From Kribbella aluminosa (GTDB lineage: Bacteria > Actinomycetota > Actinomycetes > Propionibacteriales > Kribbellaceae): a stretch of 64,000 bases of DNA. The notes under the pieces were generated by a model that saw only the letters and a list, made by a program, of their open reading frames with translations, was not told the origin of the DNA and searched no databases. The translations under genes and the position numbers were made by a program. Below, in pieces: positions 31,923 through 40,348 of the stretch (position 1 is the stretch's first letter; every line of letters begins with the position of its first letter). Location: assembly GCF_017876295.1 (NCBI RefSeq), contig NZ_JAGINT010000002.1:4340001-4404000 (forward strand), read 5' to 3'.

Positions 31923-32429
31923 ATGATGGATTGGCTGCGGGACAACATGTGGGCGGCGTGGCTGACGATCGCCGCCGTCCTCGGTCTGGCCGAACTGGCC
32001 TCGCTCGACTTCACGTTGCTGATGCTGGCCGCCGGCGCGCTCACCGCCGCCGGGGTGGCCGCGTTCTTCCCGGGGCTGCTCTGGCTGCAGATCGTCGTCG
32101 GGCTGATCACCGCGGCGGCGATGCTCGGCGCGATCCGGCCGATGATCGTCCGGAAGATCCATCACGGGCAGGTGCTCAAGACCGGTTCGGCGCATGTCAT
32201 CGGCCGGACCGGCACGGTGGTGAAGGAGATCCACCCCGACGGCGGCGGCTCGATCCGGCTCGGCGGTGAGCTGTGGACGGCCCGCCCGTACGACGAGATG
32301 TCGACGATCGCGCCCGGTACCCGCGTCGAGGTGATGTCGATCGACGGCGCCACCGCGGTCGTGTACCCGGTGAGCGAGCCGCTGCCGCAAGTCGAGAGCC
32401 CGAAACCCCAGGACCCGCCGCAGTCCTGA
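31923..32429 (+). CDS. NfeD-family membrane protein
   Basis: A 168-residue short NfeD. Two or three hydrophobic helices span residues 8-70 (WAAWLTIAAVLGLAELASLDF; LLWLQIVVGLITAAAMLGAI). An OB-fold domain follows (IGRTGTVVKEIHPDGGGSIRLGGELWTARPYDE). Short NfeD proteins act with an SPFH protein in membrane microdomains or quality control, and the next gene is exactly such a protein. There is no protease domain, so this is the truncated 1b-type form. Confidence 0.92.
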   Translation: MMDWLRDNMWAAWLTIAAVLGLAELASLDFTLLMLAAGALTAAGVAAFFPGLLWLQIVVGLITAAAMLGAIRPMIVRKIHHGQVLKTGSAHVIGRTGTVVKEIHPDGGGSIRLGGELWTARPYDEMSTIAPGTRVEVMSIDGATAVVYPVSEPLPQVESPKPQDPPQS

Positions 32430-32509
32430 CCGTTGAGTGGTCCCCTACTCGCAGTAGTGTCGAGACAAGGCGGCTGACTGTCCGTCTGAGTGTTCGAGTG
32501 GAGGGTCGA

Positions 32510-33676
32510 GTGACCGCGTTCCTGATAGTCCTGGCACTGGTCGCCCTGGTGGTGATCGTGACCTTGGTCAAGTCCGTCCGGGTGGTGCAGCAGCAGACCG
32601 TCGGGATCGTCGAACGGTTCGGTAAGTTCAAGACCGGCCTGCAGCCGGGCCTGAACCTGCTGACCCCGTTCGTCGACAAGGTCCGCTACACCATCGACAT
32701 GCGCGAGCAGGTGGTCGCGTTCCCGCCGCAGGGTGTCATCACCGAGGACAACCTGATGGTGTCGATCGACTCCGTCATCTACTTCCAGGTCAACGACCCG
32801 GTGCGGGCGACGTACGAGATCTCCAACTACATCCAGGCGATCGAGCAGCTGACCATGACCACGCTGCGGAACATCATCGGTGGCATGGACCTGGAGCAGA
32901 CGCTGACCTCCCGCGAGGAGATCAACGAGAAGCTCCGGTACGTGCTGGACGAGGCGACCGGCAAGTGGGGCATCCGGGTGAACCGGGTCGAGCTGCGGTC
33001 GATCGACCCGCCGCCGTCGATCCAGGACTCGATGGAGAAGCAGATGCGCGCCGACCGGGACAAGCGCGCCGCGATCCTCACCGCGGAAGGGATGCGGCAG
33101 TCGGCCGTCCTGTCCGCCGAGGGCCAGAAGCAGTCCGCGATCCTCACCGCCGAAGGTGACAAGCAGTCCCGGATCCTGCGGGCACAGGCCGAGCGGGAGG
33201 CACGGATCCTGAAGGCGCAGGGTGAGGCGCAGGCCATCACCACGGTCTTCAACGCGATCCATGCCGGCAAGCCGGACCAGGGTCTGCTCGCGTACCAGTA
33301 CCTGCAGATGCTGCCGTCGATCGCTCAGGGCGACGCGAACAAGCTCTGGATCGTGCCGAGCGAGATCGGCGACGCGCTCAAGGGTCTCGGCAGTGCGGTC
33401 GGCCAGGTGGCCGGCATCACGCAGAAGGCCGAGGGCGACTGGCACGCGCCGGAGCTGGCCAACGGTGAGGTGGCGGAGCTCGATACGGGCGCGGCCGCTC
33501 CGGCGGCGGTGGCCGAGGCCGACAACGCGGTCCGGGAAGCGATCGCGGCCGCCGAGTCCGCGGCCGTCAGCACCCGCGGCCAGTCCGCGCCGACGATGCC
33601 GGCGGTCCCGCCGCCGTCGCCGTCCCAGCAGCCGCCGGCCACCGAGCCTCCGGCTCAGGAACCGCCGCAGCGCTGA
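32510..33676 (+). CDS. SPFH/band 7 (stomatin/slipin-like) protein
   Basis: A 388-residue membrane-anchored scaffold. The N-terminal hydrophobic anchor AFLIVLALVALVVIVTLV is followed by the band 7 domain (VGIVERFGKFKTGLQPGLNLLTPFVD ... EDNLMVSIDSVIYFQV). A long Ala/Glu coiled-coil region comes next (RAAILTAEGMRQSAVLSAEGQKQSAILTAEGD contains three near-identical 11-residue repeats), and a Pro/Ala-rich disordered tail ends the protein. It pairs with NfeD. GTG at 32510 has GGAGGG just upstream. A strong terminator follows. Confidence 0.93.
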   Translation: MTAFLIVLALVALVVIVTLVKSVRVVQQQTVGIVERFGKFKTGLQPGLNLLTPFVDKVRYTIDMREQVVAFPPQGVITEDNLMVSIDSVIYFQVNDPVRATYEISNYIQAIEQLTMTTLRNIIGGMDLEQTLTSREEINEKLRYVLDEATGKWGIRVNRVELRSIDPPPSIQDSMEKQMRADRDKRAAILTAEGMRQSAVLSAEGQKQSAILTAEGDKQSRILRAQAEREARILKAQGEAQAITTVFNAIHAGKPDQGLLAYQYLQMLPSIAQGDANKLWIVPSEIGDALKGLGSAVGQVAGITQKAEGDWHAPELANGEVAELDTGAAAPAAVAEADNAVREAIAAAESAAVSTRGQSAPTMPAVPPPSPSQQPPATEPPAQEPPQR

Positions 33677-33701
33677 CAGCACTCACAAGAACAGCACCCA
33701 C

Positions 33702-33736
33702 AAGAACCCTCCTGGATCCGGTCCGGGAGGGTTCTT
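33702..33736 (+). terminator. Terminator of the nfeD-SPFH operon
   Basis: Two 15-nt arms (33702-33716 and 33722-33736) pair at 14 positions plus one wobble around a 5-nt loop. The stem centres on AAGAACCCTCC/GGAGGGTTCTT. It begins 25 nt after the SPFH stop and has no U-tract. Confidence 0.8.
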
Positions 33737-33797
33737 GCCTGTTCAGCCGCCGGACAGATCTGCGAGTGCTGGGACAGCTGCGTAAAGTCTCTGAGCG

Positions 33798-34544
33798 ATG
33801 ACATGGTTCGAGGCGGTGTTCGTCCTGCTGGCGGGGATGGGCGCGGGAACGATCAATGCTGTGGTGGGGTCGGGCACGCTGCTCACGTTCCCCGCCCTGC
33901 TGGCCGTCGGCATCCCTCCGGTGCTGGCGAACGTCAGCAACACGGTCGGTCTGGCGCCTGGTGCGGCCGCCGGCGCGATCGGGTACCGGCGAGAGCTCGA
34001 AGGTCAGCGCGGCCGCATGCTGCGCCTGGTTCCTGCGTCGGTGGCCGGCGGCATCCTCGGCGGCGTGCTGCTGCTCACCACGCCGGACTCCGCGTTCCAC
34101 GCCGTCGTACCGGTGCTGATCCTGCTCGGCTGTCTGCTGGTCGCCTTCCAGCCGTGGCTGTCGAAATGGATCAGCGCGCCGTCGCACCTGCACCGCGGCG
34201 CCTGGTGGGTGATCCCGGCCGTCTTCGTGACCGGGGTCTACGGCGGGTACTTCGGTGCCGCGCAAGGCGTGCTGCTGATGGCGATCCTCGGCCTCGGCCT
34301 GGACTCGAACCTGCAGCGGATGAACGGGTTGAAGAACGTCCTGGCGACGGCTGTCAACACCGTTGCCGCGATCCTGTTCGTGATCGTGCACGACATCGAC
34401 TGGCTGGTCGCGGTGCTGATCGCGGTCGGCTCCACGATCGGCGGCTTCCTCGGCGCCCGCTACGGCCGCCGGCTGCCGCCGATCGCGCTCCGGTCGCTGA
34501 TCGTCTGCATCGGCGTCGTCGCGATCGTCACGATGGTGTTCTGA
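33798..34544 (+). CDS. TauE/SafE-family sulfite/organosulfonate exporter-like permease
   Basis: A 248-residue membrane protein with about seven to eight helices and the internal duplication of the family. The first half has GMGAGTINAVVGSGTLLTFPALLAVG and the second has GVYGGYFGAAQGVLLMAILGLGL. Family members move sulfite, sulfonates or related anions; the true substrate here is unknown. A TAAAGT -10-like box lies 9 nt before ATG. Its 3' end overlaps the convergent TetR gene by 17 bp. Confidence 0.9.
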   Translation: MTWFEAVFVLLAGMGAGTINAVVGSGTLLTFPALLAVGIPPVLANVSNTVGLAPGAAAGAIGYRRELEGQRGRMLRLVPASVAGGILGGVLLLTTPDSAFHAVVPVLILLGCLLVAFQPWLSKWISAPSHLHRGAWWVIPAVFVTGVYGGYFGAAQGVLLMAILGLGLDSNLQRMNGLKNVLATAVNTVAAILFVIVHDIDWLVAVLIAVGSTIGGFLGARYGRRLPPIALRSLIVCIGVVAIVTMVF

Positions 34545-35178
34545 GCTGTAGCCCATCGAGCAACAGCTCCAGTCCGTAGTCGAACTGGTCGTCGCCACCG
34601 GTTGTCCGGGCCAGCTCCGGTGCGAGCTCGACCACCGACGGGAACTCGCGCGCCGACAGCGACTCCATCGACGCCCGCAACCGCCGCCAGGCTTCCGGAT
34701 CACGGCGTTCGGCGGCCATCTGGATCTCCCACGACGTCGATCCGAGCACGTACGTGAACAGCGTCGTGTGCGTCCGCGCCGCAGTCTCCGGGCCGAACCC
34801 GGCGGACCGCAGTACGCCGAGCAGCCCCTCGGCGACCCGCGCGGTCTCGTGCCCGCTCAACGGGCGCCCCGCCAGTAGTTGCGCCAGGCAAGGATGTTGC
34901 AGCATCAGCCGCCGCAGCGACCGGCACACCGATCGCACCTGGTCCGGCCACGGAACATCTGCCGGTACGGCGGGCAGCAGGGACATCAGATGATCGCGGA
35001 CGGCGTCGTACAGCTCGTCCTTGTTCCGGAAGTAGGTGTAGAGCGCCATCGGGCCGACGCCCAGCTCGGCGGCGACCCCGCGCAAGCTGAACGCGTCCGC
35101 GCCCCTGGCCTCCATCAGCTCGAGCGCGGTCCGCACGATCAGATCCGCGCTCAGGGTGTTCCGCGGTGTCCGTGCCAC
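34528..35178 (-). CDS. TetR-family regulator (TetR_C-type)
   Basis: A 216-residue repressor. The helix-turn-helix is at residues 10-55 (LSADLIVRTALELMEARGADAFSLRGVAAELGVGPMALYTYFRNKDELYDAV). The C-terminal ligand domain has the layout of classical TetR relatives. It is divergent from the quinone oxidoreductase-ohr operon, whose -10 region carries repeated sequence fitting a repressor site. The most likely signal is a reactive quinone, electrophile or peroxide. GTG at 35178 gives the expected short N-terminus. Confidence 0.9.
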   Translation of the reverse strand: MARTPRNTLSADLIVRTALELMEARGADAFSLRGVAAELGVGPMALYTYFRNKDELYDAVRDHLMSLLPAVPADVPWPDQVRSVCRSLRRLMLQHPCLAQLLAGRPLSGHETARVAEGLLGVLRSAGFGPETAARTHTTLFTYVLGSTSWEIQMAAERRDPEAWRRLRASMESLSAREFPSVVELAPELARTTGGDDQFDYGLELLLDGLQLRTPS

Positions 35179-35193
35179 TGTGACCCAGCTCCC

Positions 35194-35231
35194 TTCGATC
35201 TCCCTAACGTACAGTGTATAGTACGGTGTAT
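35194..35231 (+). promoter_or_regulatory. Promoter and probable TetR operator of the quinone oxidoreductase gene
   Basis: A -35-like TTCGAT (35194-35199) is followed by a 17-bp spacer and -10 TATAGT (35217-35222). ATG comes 7 nt later, so the message is leaderless. The direct repeats GTACAGTGTAT (35209-35219) and GTACGGTGTAT (35221-35231) and the inverted CGTAC...GTACG overlap the -10 box and start codon. A repressor bound here would block RNA polymerase. Confidence 0.6.
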
Positions 35232-36183
35232 GCGAGCCATTCAGATCACCGAGTTCGGCGGACCCGAGGTCCTCAAGATCAGCGATGTCCCGGAGCCGGT
35301 GGCCGGCGACGGTCAGGTGCTGATCACGGTCGACCGCGCGGGCATCAACTACGCGGACACCCACCAGGTCGAGAACAGCTACCTCTCGACGACCGAGCTC
35401 CCGCTGATCCCCGGCGGCGAGGTCGTCGGCCACACGGCAGACGGTCGTCGTGTAGTCGCGCTGGTCGGTTCGGGCGGGTACGCCGAGCAGACCGTGGCGC
35501 ACGCGCCGTACGCCTGGGACGTGCCGGAGGGTGTCTCCGACGGTCAGGCGCTCGCGCTCGTGCTGCAAGGTACGACCGCGTGGCATCTGCTCAAGACCTC
35601 GACGCACCTGCAGCCGGGGGAGTCCGTCCTGGTGCACGCCGGTGCGGGTGGTGTCGGCTCGCTCGCTGTTCAGCTCGCGAAGCTCTGGGGTGCCGGGCGC
35701 GTGATCGCGACCGCTTCGAGCGAGGAGAAGCGCAAGCAGGTCCTCGAGCTCGGTGCGGATGCCGCGATCGACGGTACGCCGGAAGGCCTGAAGGACCGGA
35801 TCCTCGAGGCGAACGGCGGGAAGCCGGTCGACATCGTGCTCGAAATGGTCGGCGGACCGACCTTCGACGAGTCGTTCGCGGCGCTGGCCCGGTTCGGACG
35901 GCTGGTGACCTTCGGTGCCGCGTCCCGGCAGCAGGCCGCGCCGATCGACCCGAGCCGGTTGATGAAAGGCTCGAAGACCGTCGCCGGCTTCTGGCTGGCC
36001 GACTGCTTCGCGAACCCGCAGCTGCTCGGCGGCCCACTGACCGAACTGTTCGGCCTGACCGCGAGCGGCGAACTGCGCCCGATCCTCGGCGGCGAGTACG
36101 CGCTGTCCGAGGTGGCCACTGCTCACGAAGACATGCGTGCCCGCCGTACCGTGGGCAAGCTCCTGCTCGACCCCACTCGCTGA
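35230..36183 (+). CDS. NADPH:quinone oxidoreductase-like zinc-free alcohol dehydrogenase
   Basis: A 317-residue MDR-superfamily enzyme. The N-terminal catalytic domain has ITEFGGPEVLKISDVPEP and DRAGINYADTHQ. The Rossmann part has VLVHAGAGGVGSLAVQLAKLWGAGRVIATASS and the C-terminus TVGKLLLDP. It lacks the Cys/His residues that bind catalytic and structural zinc in alcohol dehydrogenases, as in QorA. It probably reduces quinones or enones with NADPH. It forms a two-gene operon with ohr (13-bp gap), a redox/electrophile stress unit under the divergent TetR protein. Confidence 0.9.
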   Translation: MRAIQITEFGGPEVLKISDVPEPVAGDGQVLITVDRAGINYADTHQVENSYLSTTELPLIPGGEVVGHTADGRRVVALVGSGGYAEQTVAHAPYAWDVPEGVSDGQALALVLQGTTAWHLLKTSTHLQPGESVLVHAGAGGVGSLAVQLAKLWGAGRVIATASSEEKRKQVLELGADAAIDGTPEGLKDRILEANGGKPVDIVLEMVGGPTFDESFAALARFGRLVTFGAASRQQAAPIDPSRLMKGSKTVAGFWLADCFANPQLLGGPLTELFGLTASGELRPILGGEYALSEVATAHEDMRARRTVGKLLLDPTR

Positions 36184-36196
36184 GGAGAAACGAATT

Positions 36197-36631
36197 ATGA
36201 CGATCGCTGTTGAGAAGGTTCTGTACACCGCCAAGGCCACCGCGGACGGCGGCCGGGACGGCAAGGTCGCGACCGACGACGGCAAGCTCGCCGTCACCGT
36301 CGCGCCGCCCGTCGAGATGGGTGGCACCGGCAAGGGCACCAACCCGGAGCAGCTGTTCGCGGCCGGGTACGCGGCGTGCTTCCACAGCGCGCTGAAGGTC
36401 GTGGCGCGCCGGGAGCGTCAGGATGTCGACGGCTCGACCGTCACCGCCGAGGTCGGCATCGGTGCGATCAACGGCGGCGCCGGCTACGGCCTCGAGGTCG
36501 CGCTGGTCGTCAGCCTGCCCGGCGTCGAGGACCGCGCCGTCGCCGAGGACCTGGTGGCGAAGGCGCACCAGGTCTGCCCGTACTCGAACGCCACCCGCGG
36601 CAACATCAAGGTCGACCTCAAGGTCGCCTGA
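36197..36631 (+). CDS. ohr: Organic hydroperoxide resistance protein (Ohr, OsmC family)
   Basis: A 144-residue thiol peroxidase. The peroxidatic Cys61 is in GYAACFHSALKVVA and resolving Cys127 in AHQVCPYSNATRGNI; Glu51 and an N-terminal Arg are in the expected places. Ohr reduces lipid and organic hydroperoxides using dihydrolipoyl proteins. GAGGAG lies 9 nt before ATG. Usually ohr is governed by a MarR-type OhrR; here it is cotranscribed with a quinone reductase and a TetR gene is the nearest regulator. Confidence 0.96.
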   Translation: MTIAVEKVLYTAKATADGGRDGKVATDDGKLAVTVAPPVEMGGTGKGTNPEQLFAAGYAACFHSALKVVARRERQDVDGSTVTAEVGIGAINGGAGYGLEVALVVSLPGVEDRAVAEDLVAKAHQVCPYSNATRGNIKVDLKVA

Positions 36632-36645
36632 GCCGCGGACAGGTA

Positions 36646-37728
36646 CTACCGCCGGTCCGCCGGGACCATCCTGTCGGCGCTCCGCCGGCCGAGGTCCCGG
36701 ACGTGCCGCGTCAGGTACCGGGCATCCCGGTCCAGCCCCTGGATCGTCGCCGACGCCACGGCGAACTGGAACTCCGCGCCGAGGTACATCAGGCCGGGCT
36801 CGCCGACCGCGATCCCGCGGCGGTGCTGGGCAGCGCCGGGCAGGTCCAGCCAGCTGTGGTCAGGTCCGGATCCGGTGCACCACACGACCGTCCGGACGTC
36901 GCTCAGGACCTCGCCGTCCGCGGTCACCGGGTAACCGTCGCGGACGGACTCGATCCGCCCGTGCCGGACGACGCCGGCCGCTTCGACCTGCTCGAGCTTG
37001 TTGCGGACGAGGCCGACCCCGTGGCCCTGCATCGAGGCCATCGCCTTGCGGCCCATCGGCGTACGTCGGGTCAGAACGTGCTTGAACGCGAACATCACGA
37101 CCGGCGTGAGGAAGTGCCCGCTCGGCTTGTCGATGTCGATCGGGACCTGCCCCGGGTGCCGTCCGGCGAGCCGGGTGGGATGCGTCTTGACCGCCTCCAG
37201 CGCGATGTCGGTGCCGGAGTTGGCCGCGCCCACCACCAGCACCTCGCCGTCCGCGAGCTGACTGGGGTTGCGGTAGTCCAGCGAGTGCACCTGGCGGATG
37301 GCCGGATCGAGTTCGGCCGCGAAGGCCGGCCGATGCGGCACCGCGTGCCACCCGGAGGCGACGACCACCCGGTCGGCGAGGTACTCACCGGAGTCGGTGT
37401 CCACCAGGAAGCCCCGCGCGTCCCGCGACACCCGCGTCACTTGTACGCCGGTGTGTACGGGCAGCTCGAAGTGCGCGGCGTACCGCTCCAGGTAGTCGGC
37501 CAGCTCGTCGCGGGTCGGGCAGTCCGGCACCGGGATCCGCAGACCGGGCAAGCTCGCGTACCGCGGCCGGCTGAACAGCCGGAGCGAGTCGTACCGTCGC
37601 CGCCACGAGTCGCCGATCCGGGCGTCCGCTTCGAGGATCACGAAGCTCTCACCCAGCCGGCGGAGGTAGTAGCCCATCACAAGACCGGCCTGACCACCGC
37701 CGATCACCACAGTCCCGAACCTGTCCAT
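36646..37728 (-). CDS. Flavin-dependent NAD(P)H monooxygenase/oxidoreductase
   Basis: A 360-residue class B flavoprotein-like enzyme. FAD loop GGGQAG is at 10-15, ARIGDSWRRRYDSLRLFSRPRYASLPG follows, and the NADPH loop is VVGAANSGTDIALE in the middle. The ATG motif region reads VVWCTGSGPDHSWLDL. It resembles YUCCA/FMO-type and CzcO-like oxidoreductases; oxygenation of an amine, sulfide or ketone is possible. ATG at 37728 has GAGGGGG upstream. It lies 102 bp downstream of the LuxR gene on the same strand. Its 3' end is 14 bp from that of ohr. Confidence 0.88.
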   Translation of the reverse strand: MDRFGTVVIGGGQAGLVMGYYLRRLGESFVILEADARIGDSWRRRYDSLRLFSRPRYASLPGLRIPVPDCPTRDELADYLERYAAHFELPVHTGVQVTRVSRDARGFLVDTDSGEYLADRVVVASGWHAVPHRPAFAAELDPAIRQVHSLDYRNPSQLADGEVLVVGAANSGTDIALEAVKTHPTRLAGRHPGQVPIDIDKPSGHFLTPVVMFAFKHVLTRRTPMGRKAMASMQGHGVGLVRNKLEQVEAAGVVRHGRIESVRDGYPVTADGEVLSDVRTVVWCTGSGPDHSWLDLPGAAQHRRGIAVGEPGLMYLGAEFQFAVASATIQGLDRDARYLTRHVRDLGRRSADRMVPADRR

Positions 37729-37830
37729 CGCAGCCCCCTCAGAATGTCGCCTCTCCAGCAACGTAGGACTGCGGACCCGGCCGGCACATCGACCGACCAC
37801 GCCAGTACCGCCGCGGCGGCATGGTCATTT

Positions 37831-39408
37831 CTACCCAGACACGAGTCCGTGCGAGTAGGCGTACGCGGTCGCGGCGGCCCGGCTGGACACCCCCAGCTTC
37901 CCGAAGATGTTGGAGACGTGCCGGGCGACGGTCCGCTCGCTGAGGAACAGCTGCTCGGCGACGCGGCGGTTGGTGGCTCCGGTGGCGAGCAATCGCAACA
38001 CCTCCAGCTCCCGCGGGCTGAGCCCGCCGACGCGGCCGCCGGCGTCGAGGGCGGCCAGGTCGGCCACAGCACCGAGCCGCTCGAACACGGCCCGGGCGCT
38101 GTCGAGCTCCATCTGCGCGGCGTCGCCGTCACCGAGCGCCCGGCAGGCCCGGGCCACCAGGAGCCGCGTCCGGGCGGCCTCGTACGGCGTGTCCAGCTGC
38201 TGCCACAGCGACCATGCGCGCCGGAGCGCCGGGACCGCGCCGCGCGGGTCGCCGCACGCGATCCGCACCGCGCCCTCGGCGTACGCCGCCACGGCCTGCA
38301 GGTACGGCGAGTCCGGGCCGGCCAGCCCTCCGAGCTCGGCGGCCGCCGTACGAGCGGTCTCGAAGTCACCGGCGTCGATCGCCAGGTCCACCCGGGCCGC
38401 GAGCAGGACAGGGCGGTTCGGGGAGTGTGGGTGCTCGGCCAGCGCTCGCTCCAGTCCGGCGATCGCCGGAACCCGGTTGCCTTGCGCCGCTCGGAGTCTG
38501 GCGAACCCTGGCTGTACTTCGGCCCCGTGGGCCGAGGCCTGTTGATAGGCCCGCTCGGCGGCCGCGTACCTGCCGCGCTGGCGCTCGACCTCGGCCAGCC
38601 GGTACCAGGCGCCGCCGAGCGCACCCGCCTGGGTTTCGGCCAACCTGCGGCACGCGTCCTCGGCGGCACCGGCCGCCTCGGCCCACGCGCCCCGCAGTTG
38701 GAGGATCTCGGCCCGATGCACCAGGCACGCGCCCCGGTACGGCACCAGACCGGACTGCGCGTCACACCAACCGGTCAGCGCGCGGGTCCACTCCTGGGCC
38801 CGTCGCACGTCGTACAGCTGCATGCTGAGGTCGATGACCGCGCAGTACGCCAGGCCGGAGACCTCAGGTCCGATCCGGCCGCCGGTCACGTGCACCATAG
38901 CCTCGTCGAGTGCGGCGAGCGCCTCGGCCCCGCGGCCGGTCGTCATCAGACAGCGGCCGCGGCCGAGCGTGGCGAGAACCAGCAGTCCCGCGTCGGCAGT
39001 CAGACCGGACGACTGCTCGAACATCGGCAGCGCGGCGGCCGCGTCCCCGGACATCATCAGCGCGGCGGCGTCGCCCAGCATCCGCATCGCGGCGAACTCG
39101 GCGCTGTCCTCGGCGACCTGGCGCTCGATCCGGGATCGCCACCCCGCGGCATGCGCGAACTCACCGCGGTTCTGCAGGTGGAAGCCCAGCCAGAACGCGC
39201 TGCGTGCCGCGCTCCGGCGGTCGCCGGCCGCCAGGTGTCCTTCGTACGCGCGTTCCCGGCAGTGGGCGACCTCGTCGTCGTGACCCAGGACGAAGGCCGC
39301 GACCGCGAGCCGGTCGAGGTCCGCGGGCGGCAGCGGGGCGTGCCGGTCTGCCGCCGTCAGCGCGGCGTACTCGGCGGGCCAGTCGTGCTGCTCCATCCGC
39401 GGCGTCAC
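37831..39408 (-). CDS. LuxR-family regulator with TPR-like sensor region
   Basis: A 525-residue regulator. The first 450 residues are a run of helical Ala-rich repeats resembling TPR/MalT superhelix, with no ATPase domain. The C-terminal LuxR helix-turn-helix is clear (GLSPRELEVLRLLATGATNRRVAEQLFLSERTVARHVSNIFGKLGVSSRAAATAYAYSHGLV). It corresponds to LAL-type regulators that have lost the N-terminal NTPase. The GTG at 39408 follows directly after the stop of the YbaK gene (TGAGTG); ATG at 39396 is an alternative. Likely target: the adjacent monooxygenase gene. Confidence 0.88.
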   Translation of the reverse strand: MTPRMEQHDWPAEYAALTAADRHAPLPPADLDRLAVAAFVLGHDDEVAHCRERAYEGHLAAGDRRSAARSAFWLGFHLQNRGEFAHAAGWRSRIERQVAEDSAEFAAMRMLGDAAALMMSGDAAAALPMFEQSSGLTADAGLLVLATLGRGRCLMTTGRGAEALAALDEAMVHVTGGRIGPEVSGLAYCAVIDLSMQLYDVRRAQEWTRALTGWCDAQSGLVPYRGACLVHRAEILQLRGAWAEAAGAAEDACRRLAETQAGALGGAWYRLAEVERQRGRYAAAERAYQQASAHGAEVQPGFARLRAAQGNRVPAIAGLERALAEHPHSPNRPVLLAARVDLAIDAGDFETARTAAAELGGLAGPDSPYLQAVAAYAEGAVRIACGDPRGAVPALRRAWSLWQQLDTPYEAARTRLLVARACRALGDGDAAQMELDSARAVFERLGAVADLAALDAGGRVGGLSPRELEVLRLLATGATNRRVAEQLFLSERTVARHVSNIFGKLGVSSRAAATAYAYSHGLVSG

Positions 39409-39964
39409 TCAGTGCTGCGCGAGGTCCAGGACGGTTGCTGCCGGCAACTTCGCGAGCGCGGCGGCGTCGATCAGGATCTTGGAGCCGCGGATCCCGCTGC
39501 CGATCACCACCGGGCCGGCCGCGACGACCGCCTCGTCGACCAGCACCGGCCAGTCCGCCGGGAGCCCGATCGGGGTGATCCCGCCGTACTCCATGCCGGT
39601 GCTGCCGACCGCGTCGTCCTGGGCCGCGAACGAGATCTTCCGGACGCCGAGGTGTTTGCGGACCACGCCGTTCACGTCGGCGCGGCCGGTGGCCAGCACC
39701 AGCACCGCGGCGTGCGTCTCCTCGCCGGCCCGCTTACCGAGCACGATCACGCAGTTCGCCGACGCGGCCATCGGTACGTCGTACTCCGCGCAGAACGCGG
39801 CGGTGTCGGCCAGCTCCGCGTCGATCGGGGGCCGCGTACGCCGGGAGGTCGCCGAGCGCGTCCCGCACCGGCACCGCGAGCAGCTCCGGCACTTCCGCGG
39901 CGGGCTTCCAGTCGAGCTTGCCCAGGACCGGAGCAGTCACCGGAGCAGTCACCGGAGCAGTCAC
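39409..39964 (-). pseudogene. YbaK/ProX-type aminoacyl-tRNA deacylase with a +1 frameshift
   Basis: Read through one base change, this is a typical 184-residue YbaK-fold protein: VLGKLDWKPAAEVPELLAVPVRDAL in the first frame, then IDAELADTAAFCAEYDVPMAASANCVIVLGKRAGEE and GMEYGGITPIGLPADWPVLVDEAVV in the second. The frames separate at the G5 run 39827-39831 (C5 on the coding strand). Start: GTG at 39964, with AAGGAG 8 nt ahead; two more GTGs follow at 12-bp steps inside a triplicated 12-bp unit encoding VTAP. Family role: hydrolysis of mischarged tRNA. Real mutation or base-count error. Confidence 0.85.
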
Positions 39965-40260
39965 TGTGCGGTCTCCTTCAGCAGGTCGGCGTACTCGGGG
40001 TGCTCCTCGAGGAAGGTCTGGTAGAACGGACAGGCCGGCTTCACCTGCAGCCCGAGGACGCGGGCGTCGTCGAGGGACCTGGCGGCGATCGTGCCGGCCA
40101 CGCCGCGGCCGCGGAACTCCGGCAGCGTCTCGGCGTGCAAGAAGGTGATGACCCCCGGGCGCAGGTGGTAGTCCACGAACCCCATCAGGGTCCCGTCGGC
40201 GTCGTGCGCCTCGTACCGGCTGCGCTCCCTGGCGTCCGCCACTCTGATGTCGTTCTCCAT
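39961..40260 (-). CDS. Small GNAT N-acetyltransferase (YjdJ-type)
   Basis: A 99-residue minimal acetyltransferase: RYEAHDADGTLMGFVDYHLRPGVITFLHAETLPEFRGRGVAGTIAARSLDDARVLGLQVKPACPFYQTFLEEHPEYADLL. The compact form with a CPF-Y motif at the end matches the YjdJ/GNAT_2 family (human GTLF-like proteins). The substrate is unknown. Its TGA overlaps the GTG of the YbaK gene (GTGA), so both are coupled. It is divergent from the MFS transporter. Confidence 0.88.
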   Translation of the reverse strand: MENDIRVADARERSRYEAHDADGTLMGFVDYHLRPGVITFLHAETLPEFRGRGVAGTIAARSLDDARVLGLQVKPACPFYQTFLEEHPEYADLLKETAQ

Positions 40261-40348
40261 GCCCGCAACTGTAGCCACCACGACCGACGGTTTTGACATC
40301 GTTACTCCTGGGCACCTGCTGTTGGGCTTTCCAGCGGGAGGAGTACAG

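Noticed and set aside
36376..40296. A 1306-codon open frame antisense to the monooxygenase, LuxR and YbaK genes
   Set aside because: Same reason: no domain signature, and the opposite strand carries recognisable proteins throughout.
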